Shown: positions 1 to 6,129, numbered from the stretch's first letter. The stretch is 7,575 bases of DNA from Planctomycetota bacterium (GCA_030740295.1 JASLXP010000799.1:1-7575); one strand, 5' to 3'. Program-made: numbers and translations. Notes: generated from the letters alone by a model not told the origin.

Positions 1-10
1 CGCCGTTGTC

Positions 11-484
11 ATGCTGATCCTGTGTCCCGCGTGCGGAGCGGTGTACGGCAGAATGCTCGGTCATCTGAAGCGTTACCTGATCATCGGATTAATGGTCGGC
101 TCGATCGGCCCGTTGAGTGCTCTTTCGTGGCATATAGTGGATGCGCGGACCAGTTACTGGGATCACAAGTATCAGGACCAGAATCCAGAACTGAAACCAC
201 GTGTGCTTTGGCCGGTTGTCGGTACAGCGAAGCTCGACTCCCTCTCCAATCTCGGCATCCTGGTGGCCGGTTTCGTCATTGGCGGCACCCTTTGCGGGGT
301 CGGCGCAGGTCTCACGCTTCGTTGGCTGGACCGGAAGTATCCAATGGCCCCGCCCTCTGTGGAAGCGCCAGAAGACAGTGAAGATGAGCCTCAGGAAGCG
401 GAATCCACGCAGGACAATCCTGAAGAGCAATCTCATCCCTCAAACGACTCAGAAACGGATCAGGCAACAGACACGGAGCAGTAG
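11..484 (+). CDS. Small membrane protein with acidic C-terminal tail, possibly 5'-truncated
   Basis: I do not recognise a family. Read from the ATG at 11 it has 157 residues. Two hydrophobic stretches look like membrane helices, at about residues 19-40 and 78-103; the second is glycine-rich. The first 14 residues are also hydrophobic and carry a CPAC pair. The last 45 or so residues are dominated by Asp, Glu, Gln and Ser and should be a disordered cytosolic or periplasmic tail. The frame is open to the first base of the window, so the real start may lie outside it and the N-terminal stretch may be the end of another helix. The ATG at 53 would give a 143-residue version that keeps both clear helices; neither start has a convincing ribosome site. 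It ends 48 nt before the ThiF-like gene on the same strand and may share its transcript. Coding status is likely; function is unknown. Confidence 0.6.
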   Translation: MLILCPACGAVYGRMLGHLKRYLIIGLMVGSIGPLSALSWHIVDARTSYWDHKYQDQNPELKPRVLWPVVGTAKLDSLSNLGILVAGFVIGGTLCGVGAGLTLRWLDRKYPMAPPSVEAPEDSEDEPQEAESTQDNPEEQSHPSNDSETDQATDTEQ

Positions 485-532
485 TAAGTCTTCAGTCTGA
501 TTCACAATCGCTATCACGACAGAGAGACCATC

Positions 533-1291
533 ATGCCAGAGATCACGCCACAGCCCTTGAACGATGAAGAGAAGGCGACCTACGAATGGCAAATCTGGGT
601 GCCCGGATTTGGGGAAGAGGGCCAGGAAAAACTGAAAGGTGCATCGGTCATGATCTCGAGAGTCGGTGGGCTCGGCAGCGTTGTGGCTTACGAGCTCGCG
701 GCCGCTGGGATCGGCAAACTGATCGCGGCTCACGGTGGGAACGTTAAATACAGCGATCTCAATCGGCAGCTTCTGATGACCTACGACTGGATAGACAAAC
801 CCCGCATCGACACCATCGAACGCCGTCTCAAAGACATGAATCCCAGGATGCAGATCATCAAGTATCCGGAAAACGTAAACGAGGAGAATGCGAAATCACT
901 CGTGGAACAGGCCGACATCATCGTGGACTGCGCGCCTCTCTTCGAAGAGCGTTACGCCATGAACGCGGAAGCGGTCCGTCAGGGCAAGCCGCTGGTCGAA
1001 TGTGCGATGTATGAAATGGAAGCGCACATCACCACCATCATTCCCGGTGAGACTCCATGCCTGCGTTGTATCACCCCTGAAAAGCCGCCGACCTGGAAAC
1101 GCCAGTTTCCCGTATTCGGCGCTGTTTCCGGCACGGTCGGCTGTCTCGGCGCGGTGGAAGTAATCAAACTCATCTCCGGTATCGGCGATACCCTCGCGAG
1201 CACGATGCTCACCATGGATTTGAGGGACATGACTTTTCACAGGTTCCAGCTCCATCGCGATCCCGATTGCCCCGTCTGCGGCTCCCTCTGA
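533..1291 (+). CDS. ThiF/MoeB/HesA-like E1 protein with altered adenylation site
   Basis: The 252-residue length and layout match single-domain E1-like enzymes (MoeB, ThiF, HesA), which adenylate the C-terminal glycine of a small sulfur-carrier protein for molybdopterin, thiamine or other sulfur transfer. A Rossmann start with GGLGS (45-49), a DLNRQ segment (75-79), a DCA segment (132-134) and a tetracysteine zinc site (C176, C179, C246, C249) are visible. Against MoeB as I remember it, the active site is changed: R43 replaces the first Gly of GxGGxG, W19 replaces the N-terminal Arg, H67 and G69 replace the two Asp before the loop, D75 replaces Asn, R91 replaces Lys and P135 replaces the catalytic Asp. 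Only the loop Arg (R78) remains. It may be a non-adenylating E1-like protein or a subfamily with its own chemistry. No carrier-protein gene is visible nearby. The ATG at 533 has only a weak purine-rich upstream site. The fold is certain; the reaction is not. Confidence 0.9.
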   Translation: MPEITPQPLNDEEKATYEWQIWVPGFGEEGQEKLKGASVMISRVGGLGSVVAYELAAAGIGKLIAAHGGNVKYSDLNRQLLMTYDWIDKPRIDTIERRLKDMNPRMQIIKYPENVNEENAKSLVEQADIIVDCAPLFEERYAMNAEAVRQGKPLVECAMYEMEAHITTIIPGETPCLRCITPEKPPTWKRQFPVFGAVSGTVGCLGAVEVIKLISGIGDTLASTMLTMDLRDMTFHRFQLHRDPDCPVCGSL

Positions 1292-1302
1292 CTGTCCTCA
1301 AC

Positions 1303-1779
1303 ATGCGGGACCTCTCACAGCACATTCGCCGGTTTCTGGCCTCGGGCGCGTACTTCGGTTTTGCTCCCAGGATCCCGGGCACCTTCGGCACTATCCCCGG
1401 AGTTCTGCTCTTCCTTCCGTTGAGCGGACAGCCTTACGTCATACTTGCTCTATTCGTCATCCTTACAGCGGTCTCGTTTCCTCTGGGCGATTGGGCTGAG
1501 AAGGAATGGAAAGAAAAAGACCCGCAGCGGTTTGTCCTCGACGAGGTAGTCGGCTATCTGCTGACCGTTCTTTTCATTCCGGTCGCATCCCTCTGGAAGA
1601 CCGCGGTCATCGGGTTCATCCTGTTCCGAATCTTTGATGGCCTGAAGCCTCCTCCCATTCGCAACATCCAAAAGTACAAAGGCGGCGTCGGGATCGTTAT
1701 CGACGACCTCGCAGCCGGGGTCTGTGCGAATCTCGTGTTCCGGCTCTTGTTGTGGCAGTTCCCTGCTCTGACTTCTTGA
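1303..1779 (+). CDS. pgpA: Phosphatidylglycerophosphatase A
   Basis: This protein removes phosphate from phosphatidylglycerophosphate to give phosphatidylglycerol, at the inner membrane. The 158 residues carry the PgpA family motifs in order: a Gly/Pro-rich FAPRIPGTFGT block (20-30), acidic VLDE (78-81), FDGLKPPPIR (111-120), and GGVGIVIDD (127-135), with D80, E81, D112, D134 and D135 as likely metal and catalytic residues. Hydrophobic segments at about 34-60, 83-107 and 136-152 fit an integral membrane enzyme. The length is close to the roughly 160-170 residues of the family. I chose the ATG at 1303, 11 nt after the stop of the ThiF-like gene. A TTG at 1267 in the same frame would overlap that gene and add 12 residues with no family similarity. 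No clear ribosome site precedes either, so translation may be coupled to the upstream gene. It converges tail to tail with the next gene, 8 nt away. Confidence 0.92.
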   Translation: MRDLSQHIRRFLASGAYFGFAPRIPGTFGTIPGVLLFLPLSGQPYVILALFVILTAVSFPLGDWAEKEWKEKDPQRFVLDEVVGYLLTVLFIPVASLWKTAVIGFILFRIFDGLKPPPIRNIQKYKGGVGIVIDDLAAGVCANLVFRLLLWQFPALTS

Positions 1780-1790
1780 CAGGCGCGTCA
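1777..1790. other. Short inverted repeat spanning two convergent stop codons
   Basis: The two convergent stop codons sit in the arms of TGAC-AGGCGC-GTCA. The plus-strand TGA is at 1777-1779 and the minus-strand stop is at 1788-1790. The 4-bp arms are too short to act as a terminator alone and there is no T tract. It mainly shows how tightly the two transcription units abut. Confidence 0.3.
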
Positions 1791-2606
1791 TTCCCAACTC
1801 TTGTAAAGCTGAACTGCCTCCTCCTGCAGATCTTCCCACTCGGTGAGCAGAATCATTCGGACAGTTGTCTCGACTTGCTCGCCCGCGGCGACATCGCGTC
1901 CAAAGAGGTGGAGGTATTGAGAATTGTGGTATGAGTGGTATCCGGAGAGTCCGAAGCAATCCTCGCGGCGGGCCATGAGGATGATGGCGTGGCCGTAGCG
2001 GTGTTCCTGGATCATGAGCGGATGCTTATAGAGTGGGCCCCGCCGCCAGTTGAGCGCATGACCTGTCAGCCAGCGGCCGTCACGGAAGACTGCCTCAGCA
2101 TCCGCGTCTCTCGCCCAGGATTCGTTCTCATCCTCACCGAACCATCTCTTGGTGTACCAATACAGGTCGTCGGGATGCGTTTTGTTATCGGTGATTGCAT
2201 AAGAAGGTGAGTAAAAGGGCGTGAAGTAATTGGCGATGAAAATCTCGAAGTTCGAGTAGTCTCGATGGACCTTCGCACCGAATGTGACATCTACCGCGGA
2301 ATCGCCTTCCACGATCCGGTATCGAGCGAACGTCTCGGCATCGACTGCTTCGCATGGGGACCAGCGCACCTCTACCTCACCGTCCTGCAACGCCACCGAC
2401 GCGGGCTCGCGCTCTCTGGTGATTTCCAACTCTGTGCCTTCGGCCAGCGTACGGTAGATATTCAGCCAGACGAAATCCGGACCCTCGTCCAGATGAAAAC
2501 TGCCGAGGCCAGTCAGCCGCAGGCCCTGTTTGCCGAGGATCGTGACGATGCCTCTGGGAAGCTTGCCTTGCAGCAGGGGGCGTTGTGAAACTTCATCAAA
2601 AGACAT
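1788..2606 (-). CDS. Unassigned soluble protein, beta-rich, in sugar-metabolism cluster
   Basis: The 272 residues match no family I can name. There is no signal peptide or membrane segment, so it should be cytoplasmic. The sequence is rich in alternating hydrophobic, Tyr and Trp residues and looks mostly beta-stranded, which would suit a beta-sandwich of the galactose-mutarotase or carbohydrate-binding kind; this is only an impression of the pattern. The densest part is residues 117-157, with an aromatic run NYFTPFY (126-132) and DDLYWYTKRWF (146-156). Further on are NWRRGPLYKHP (186-196), HRYGH (202-206) and GYHSYHNSQYLHLFG (222-236), with many His, Tyr and Arg residues that could bind a sugar or metal. 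The ATG is fixed by a GGAGGT ribosome site (plus-strand 2612-2617), 5 nt from the start. It lies 104 nt downstream of a Gfo/Idh/MocA gene on the same strand and probably shares its transcript, so a role on the same sugar is plausible. Confidence 0.85.
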   Translation of the reverse strand: MSFDEVSQRPLLQGKLPRGIVTILGKQGLRLTGLGSFHLDEGPDFVWLNIYRTLAEGTELEITREREPASVALQDGEVEVRWSPCEAVDAETFARYRIVEGDSAVDVTFGAKVHRDYSNFEIFIANYFTPFYSPSYAITDNKTHPDDLYWYTKRWFGEDENESWARDADAEAVFRDGRWLTGHALNWRRGPLYKHPLMIQEHRYGHAIILMARREDCFGLSGYHSYHNSQYLHLFGRDVAAGEQVETTVRMILLTEWEDLQEEAVQLYKSWE

Positions 2607-2611
2607 GGTTT

Positions 2612-2617
2612 ACCTCC
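2612..2617 (-). promoter_or_regulatory. Ribosome binding site GGAGGT for the 272-residue protein
   Basis: On the minus strand GGAGGT is followed by AAACC and the ATG at 2606-2604. This is the strongest ribosome site in the window and settles the start. Confidence 0.8.
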
Positions 2618-2681
2618 GTTACTGTAAAGTCGTAAGTTGCCCGCATGAGGCGGATGTTTGAGTGCCCCTGCCTCCCTTGAA

Positions 2682-2695
2682 CCAGCGCGCGCTGG
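2682..2695. other. Perfect 14-bp palindrome CCAGCGCGCGCTGG
   Basis: This self-complementary 14-mer lies in the 104-nt gap between the Gfo/Idh/MocA gene (stop at 2711) and the 272-residue gene on the same strand. As RNA it can form a 5-bp CCAGC/GCTGG stem with a 4-nt loop. No T tract follows on the minus strand, so it is not a classic intrinsic terminator; it could be a protein-binding operator or a hairpin that tunes expression between the two genes. A second small hairpin, CCGC-ATGAG-GCGG, lies at 2641-2653, nearer the downstream gene. Confidence 0.4.
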
Positions 2696-2710
2696 GCAAA
2701 CGGAGTGGCT

Positions 2711-3769
2711 TCACCAGCCGGCGACTCTGTACACCTTGTGGATAATTTCGAGATTCTTGACTTCGATGTCCATCGGCATAGGGACGGGGCCCTCATCCAG
2801 CAGATACTTGATGAACGCCTGACCAAGCTCCTGCATGTCCCCTTTGTGTCTCTTCAAATTCACCGTAAGGGTCTTGCTCTTGGCCTTGCCCTTCCCCTTT
2901 CGGTCGACGTAGAGGAATTCAATTTCGGGGCCCTCCCAGGTGCAGTAGCCGAACTGCAAGCCGCCCTCGGTGCCGTAAATGGTGGTTCGGTTCGGGATGC
3001 TCGCATGCGCGTGGTTGGCGCGCTCCCAGTAGTATTTCATGCCCCCTTCAAACGTCATGAAGCCGATGCCGTGTTCCTCGACAGTAAAAACATCCGTGCC
3101 CGGGTCGACCTTGTCGAGTCCGTTGGCGCAGATCCCATCGGCCTTGACCAGTTTGGGCTCATTGAGGATTCCGAGGTGGAAGGACATGTCGTAAACACCC
3201 CAGTCATACAGGGGCCCGCCGCCGGCAATGTCGCGATTCAGAAACCACTTGGCCGTCGGATTGTATTCGAGCCCGGGGCGTCCCTGACGATTGACGCCGC
3301 GGTGATGCACAAAATAAACGTCGCCGAGCTTGCCATCAGAAATCATCTTTCTGACATACTCAAATTTGGGATTCAGGCGCGCATGACGACATGAACAGCC
3401 GGACACTTTCAAATCGGGATGCTTATCGGCGGCCCTGAGAAGCTTCTTTGCATCGCTGACGCTGGTGGCCAGTGGTTTTTCCATCAATAGATGCTTGCCT
3501 GCCTTGAGGGCATCTGTCCCAATCTTCAGATGCGACAGTGGCGGAGTGCAGACCACAACCGCGTCAAGGGCGTCGTCGTTGAGCATGTCCGCGTAGTTGG
3601 CCGTCGTATTCGGCACATCAAATTTCACGGCCGAGTCATTGAGCGTCTTTTCATTCAGGTCGGCAATCCAGCGAATCTCAGTGCGACGGTCGTCAGCGAA
3701 ATTCTGCATGTGTGCCTGGGCAATCATGCCGCAGCCGATCATTCCGATCTGTGTTTTCTTCTTACTCAT
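2711..3769 (-). CDS. Gfo/Idh/MocA family NAD(P)-dependent sugar oxidoreductase
   Basis: Members of this family oxidise or reduce a hydroxyl or carbonyl group on sugars, inositols or sugar acids using NAD(P), in the cytoplasm. The 352 residues show the usual two parts. The N-terminal Rossmann fold has GMIGCGMIA (9-17), an acidic D37 after the second strand, and EKPLA (97-101) carrying the conserved Lys. The C-terminal alpha/beta domain includes GGGPLYDWGVYD (183-194) and H198. In the usual DxGxHxxD pattern the catalytic His is replaced here by Y193, with D189 and D194 kept. C125, C127, H129 and R131 follow the strand after the EKP helix. The ATG at 3769 is supported by AGGAGA just upstream and by lying directly before the Rossmann strand; an in-frame GTG at 3868 would only add a Pro/Gly-rich segment. 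It is divergent from the UxuA-like gene, with a shared 219-nt control region. The substrate is unknown. Confidence 0.9.
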   Translation of the reverse strand: MSKKKTQIGMIGCGMIAQAHMQNFADDRRTEIRWIADLNEKTLNDSAVKFDVPNTTANYADMLNDDALDAVVVCTPPLSHLKIGTDALKAGKHLLMEKPLATSVSDAKKLLRAADKHPDLKVSGCSCRHARLNPKFEYVRKMISDGKLGDVYFVHHRGVNRQGRPGLEYNPTAKWFLNRDIAGGGPLYDWGVYDMSFHLGILNEPKLVKADGICANGLDKVDPGTDVFTVEEHGIGFMTFEGGMKYYWERANHAHASIPNRTTIYGTEGGLQFGYCTWEGPEIEFLYVDRKGKGKAKSKTLTVNLKRHKGDMQELGQAFIKYLLDEGPVPMPMDIEVKNLEIIHKVYRVAGW

Positions 3770-3772
3770 GGT

Positions 3773-3778
3773 TCTCCT
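3773..3778 (-). promoter_or_regulatory. Ribosome binding site AGGAGA for the Gfo/Idh/MocA gene
   Basis: On the minus strand AGGAGA-ACC precedes the ATG at 3769-3767. It decides between this start and the in-frame GTG about 100 nt upstream. Confidence 0.7.
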
Positions 3779-3977
3779 GGTTCTGATTGAATGGAGCGGG
3801 GGAGATGGCGGTATGGGGCCTGCGAAGACCTCCGGCTCTTCCGTGCTCCCGCACCCACCCTCCGGCACATCTTAAGCGCTCACATCCCCTTTCGAAAAGA
3901 GGTCTGATCGAGAACGGCGATTTTCTCTTTACTGCCAAAGCCCCGTTCGTTAGGTTGTAGCCAGCGGCAGCCCTCTC

Positions 3978-3983
3978 AGGAGA
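3978..3983 (+). promoter_or_regulatory. Ribosome binding site AGGAGA for the UxuA-like gene
   Basis: AGGAGA followed by 5 nt (AGACC) and the ATG at 3989 gives standard spacing and supports that start. Confidence 0.75.
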
Positions 3984-3988
3984 AGACC

Positions 3989-4975
3989 ATGCACGTTGGG
4001 ACTCAGCATTTCACAACCACCGACGAAGACCTCGAATACCTCGAACGCTACGGAGTAAAGAACAAGAACGAAAATTTCATTACCTTTCATCGTGATTACG
4101 GTTGGGACGTCGAGGAGATCGTCGAGAAGAAAGAGAAATGCGCGAGCTACGGTGTCGACATGGAAATGCTGGCTATCCCGACGGGGAACCTCAATGTCAA
4201 CGGTGGTGGCGTACCAAACTTTATGCTCGGCAATAGAGAAGAGGGCGACAAGGAAATCGAGCTTGTGTGCAACATGATCCGCCAGGCCGCAGAAGCTGGC
4301 ATTCCCGCTATCAAGTATTACTTGTGTGCAATTGAGAATCAGCGCACAGAAAGCGTTCCGTTGGGCCGCGGCGGATCCGTTTACAGCACTTGGGATCTGA
4401 GCAAGGCGGACACCACCACCCCGCGCTACGACGAGCCCATCACGGCAGAGAAAAACTGGGAGAACATCACCTATTATCTCGAGAAGGTGATTCCCGTGGC
4501 CACGGAAAATAAAATCCGAATGGCCTGCCACCCGTGCGACCCGTGGCTGCCGCCAAACTTCCGTGGCGTAGATCGCGTGCTCGGAGGATTCGAGGGTTTT
4601 CAAAAGTTCATCGAGATCTGTGAGAGCCCCTATCACGGACTCAACCTCTGTCTGGGCTGCATGGCTGAAAGCGTGAATGTTCCGTGCGACGAAGTGCCCG
4701 ACATCATTCGCTATTTCGGCAGCCGCAAGAAAATCTTCCTGATCCACTTCCGAAACATCTTCGGCGGCCGCAACAAATTCCAGGAGGTCTGGCCTGACGA
4801 AGGCGTCATGAACATGCATCGCAACATGCAGGCCCTGAAAGAGGTCGGCTACGAACACATGACCGTGCCCGATCATGCGCCCGGGCACAAGAACCGGAAC
4901 CGCAATGAGGCATGGGCGTTCCAGTTCGGCTATATCAAGGCCATGATCCAGGCCGTGATGGACAACGGGAATTGA
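3989..4975 (+). CDS. Mannonate dehydratase-like (UxuA family) TIM-barrel enzyme
   Basis: UxuA enzymes dehydrate D-mannonate to 2-keto-3-deoxy-D-gluconate in hexuronate breakdown, using a divalent metal. This 328-residue protein follows the UxuA plan over its second half: a HP-DP segment (H181, P182, D184, P185), a GxxRVLGGFEGFQKFIEICESP-type helix around 193-214, LNLCLGC (218-224), IHFRNI (252-257) and VPDHAPGH (293-300). By recalled alignment the metal ligands His, Cys, His, Asp correspond to H181, C221, H253 and D295, so all four are kept. It is shorter than canonical UxuA (about 350-394 residues), and the canonical HPDDP reads HPCDP here. Extra cysteines (180, 183, 211, 224, 233) surround the metal region. 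R119 and the KYYLCAIEN segment (109-117) lie where substrate contacts are expected. The substrate may be an aldonate other than mannonate. The gene stands alone on the plus strand between two Gfo/Idh/MocA genes, divergent from one and convergent with the other. The family is secure; the exact reaction is inferred. Confidence 0.85.
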   Translation: MHVGTQHFTTTDEDLEYLERYGVKNKNENFITFHRDYGWDVEEIVEKKEKCASYGVDMEMLAIPTGNLNVNGGGVPNFMLGNREEGDKEIELVCNMIRQAAEAGIPAIKYYLCAIENQRTESVPLGRGGSVYSTWDLSKADTTTPRYDEPITAEKNWENITYYLEKVIPVATENKIRMACHPCDPWLPPNFRGVDRVLGGFEGFQKFIEICESPYHGLNLCLGCMAESVNVPCDEVPDIIRYFGSRKKIFLIHFRNIFGGRNKFQEVWPDEGVMNMHRNMQALKEVGYEHMTVPDHAPGHKNRNRNEAWAFQFGYIKAMIQAVMDNGN

Positions 4976-5012
4976 TGGTCGGGGGAAGGTGAAGAAAGGG
5001 CAGACCAATTGA

Positions 5013-5035
5013 GGGCAGGCTGATCAGTCTGGCCC
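5013..5035. terminator. Candidate hairpin between convergent genes
   Basis: The 79-nt gap between the UxuA-like stop (4975) and the stop of the minus-strand oxidoreductase (5055) can fold as GGGC-AGGC, loop TGATCA, GTCT-G-GCCC: eight pairs including one G-U, with one bulged G. There is no T tract on either side, so this may be a Rho-independent terminator of weak type, or only a stabilising 3' hairpin usable by both transcripts. Confidence 0.35.
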
Positions 5036-5054
5036 CCTCGCATCCAGGATCGAT

Positions 5055-6074
5055 TTAGCTGACCACAACATTCGTCATCCCTTCATCGGCCGCTCGTTGG
5101 ACCATGAGCGCGGTACGGCTTGCCATCAGCACTTCGTCCGTGCTGAGAAAGACGTCTCTCTCGCCATTGATCTCATTCACGAATGCATCCAGGTACGCGC
5201 CGTTCATCGGCTCGGATGATTCCATGCGCTGCACGTCTTTCACATCGCTGCTGTACATCAGAACGCCATCCTCGGTCGCGCTGGTTTCGAGCATCCCTTT
5301 CTGTCCCCAGACATTCACACGCCAGTATTGCGGCAGGCTGTAACCGGCAGCCGTTGGCGTCAGGTACGAAACATCCCCCAGCACACCGCAACCGTTTTCC
5401 ATCGTCAGCATCATCTGCGCGGAATCCAGAAAGAACGGCACTTCCGGCAGAGAGGCATTCCAGTTTCTTGCGGCATTGATCGAGGTGATTTTCATCCCGG
5501 TTGCCCACGGTAGAAAATCTACCGCGTGTATGGCAATGTCGTTGATGGTGCCGCAGTGTTTGCCCTCCTCAAAATACCAGTTGGGGCGACTGCCGTAATT
5601 CAGAGGATGCTGGCCATTAAAAGAGATCGCATGGACCTCGCCGATATCGCCGTTCAGGATGAGCTCACGGAGCTTGAGGAAATTGCCCGAGCATCGCATA
5701 TCCAACTGGCAGCCGACGCTCAGGTTCTTTTCTTTCGAAAGCTTCTCGATCTGGTCGAGCTCGTCCAGGCCCGTGCAGAGAGGCTTATCACCGATGACGT
5801 GCTTCCCACGCTTCATGGATTCGATCAGGATGCTCCCCCGCTTACCGTAGTAATCGCCAACCGCAACGGCATCGCAGTCGACATCGAGCATTGCTCTGAA
5901 TGTCTCATGAGTAATGTCGGCGCTCCCGGAGCTGATGATTCCTTCGCGCGTTTCCCCGTCTTCCTCGCAGGCCGCAACGATCTCGATCCCCGGATGTTCG
6001 GTTGCCTTGCGATAAACGTCATAAATGTGGGCATGACGAAAGCCCATGAATGCGAGTCTGAGAGGATGGTTCAT
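5055..6074 (-). CDS. Divergent Gfo/Idh/MocA family oxidoreductase
   Basis: The 339 residues have the two-domain Gfo/Idh/MocA layout: a Rossmann half with a conserved DKPL (96-99) and a C-terminal alpha/beta half with IGEVH (144-148), NDIAIHAVDF (178-187) and a final helix. Two features differ from the standard family. The nucleotide-binding loop reads FMGFRHAH (9-16) in place of GxGxxA, and DKP replaces EKP. The catalytic-type D179, H183 and D186 are kept, so an active sugar dehydrogenase is plausible. The subfamily is unlike the oxidoreductase at 2711-3769; the two are not recent duplicates. The ATG at 6074 has no Shine-Dalgarno sequence; it lies within a run of AACCATC-like heptamers. The gene converges with the UxuA-like gene and diverges from the large gene at 6515, across a 440-nt control region. 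In this context it may act on the same sugar acid as its neighbours; cofactor and substrate cannot be read from the sequence. Confidence 0.87.
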   Translation of the reverse strand: MNHPLRLAFMGFRHAHIYDVYRKATEHPGIEIVAACEEDGETREGIISSGSADITHETFRAMLDVDCDAVAVGDYYGKRGSILIESMKRGKHVIGDKPLCTGLDELDQIEKLSKEKNLSVGCQLDMRCSGNFLKLRELILNGDIGEVHAISFNGQHPLNYGSRPNWYFEEGKHCGTINDIAIHAVDFLPWATGMKITSINAARNWNASLPEVPFFLDSAQMMLTMENGCGVLGDVSYLTPTAAGYSLPQYWRVNVWGQKGMLETSATEDGVLMYSSDVKDVQRMESSEPMNGAYLDAFVNEINGERDVFLSTDEVLMASRTALMVQRAADEGMTNVVVS

Positions 6075-6099
6075 GGATGATGGTTGATGGTTGATAGTC
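6065..6099. repeat. Imperfect heptamer array across a start codon
   Basis: On the plus strand the register is GATGGTT, CATGGAT, GATGGTT, GATGGTT, GATAGTC: exact copies at 6065, 6079 and 6086, with degenerate units at 6072 and 6093. The start codon of the minus-strand oxidoreductase (6072-6074) is inside the second unit. Slippage here would change the leader length and the context of the start. Confidence 0.45.
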
Positions 6100-6110
6100 G
6101 GCCGTCACAG

Positions 6111-6121
6111 TGTGCAGCACA
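6111..6121. promoter_or_regulatory. Candidate operator palindrome TGTGCAGCACA
   Basis: A perfect inverted repeat, TGTGC-A-GCACA, about 37 nt upstream of the minus-strand oxidoreductase start, overlapping a CACA-G-TGTG repeat at 6106-6114. Position and symmetry suit a repressor or activator site; the regulator is unknown. Confidence 0.3.
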
Positions 6122-6129
6122 TTCCTCTT

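Larger units (their letters stand above)
3770..3988. promoter_or_regulatory. Divergent intergenic control region between oxidoreductase and UxuA-like genes
   Basis: Both flanking genes are transcribed away from this 219-nt stretch, so promoters for each should lie in it. I could not pick convincing -35/-10 pairs on either strand. Structure that stands out: the perfect 8-bp palindrome TTTCGAAA (3890-3897), the adjacent CTTAAG and AGCGCT palindromes (3871-3880), and a 6-bp inverted repeat GAACGG/CCGTTC (3912-3917 and 3943-3948) in the leader of the UxuA-like gene. Any of these could be an operator for a sugar-acid repressor. No regulator gene is in the window. Confidence 0.4.

Noticed and set aside
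89..436. Minus-strand open frame opposite the membrane protein gene
   Set aside because: Arg- and His-rich mirror of the real coding frame, with no family similarity and no ribosome site.
896..1255. Minus-strand frames opposite the ThiF-like gene
   Set aside because: The plus strand encodes a clear E1-like fold over the same bases; the mirrors have no motif.
1450..1959. Minus-strand frame across pgpA and the end of the 272-residue gene
   Set aside because: It overlaps a certain pgpA and a well-started minus-strand gene in another frame; composition is shadow-like.
2705..3394. Long plus-strand open frame opposite the first oxidoreductase
   Set aside because: It is the complement of a clear Gfo/Idh/MocA gene; long only because of codon bias on the other strand.
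3866..3868. GTG start giving a 33-residue extension of the first oxidoreductase
   Set aside because: The extension is Pro/Gly-rich and not family-like, while AGGAGA sits directly before the ATG at 3769.
3950..5008. Minus-strand open frame of 352 codons opposite the UxuA-like gene
   Set aside because: The plus strand has conserved metal ligands and a good ribosome site. The mirror is Val/Ala/His-rich without motifs.
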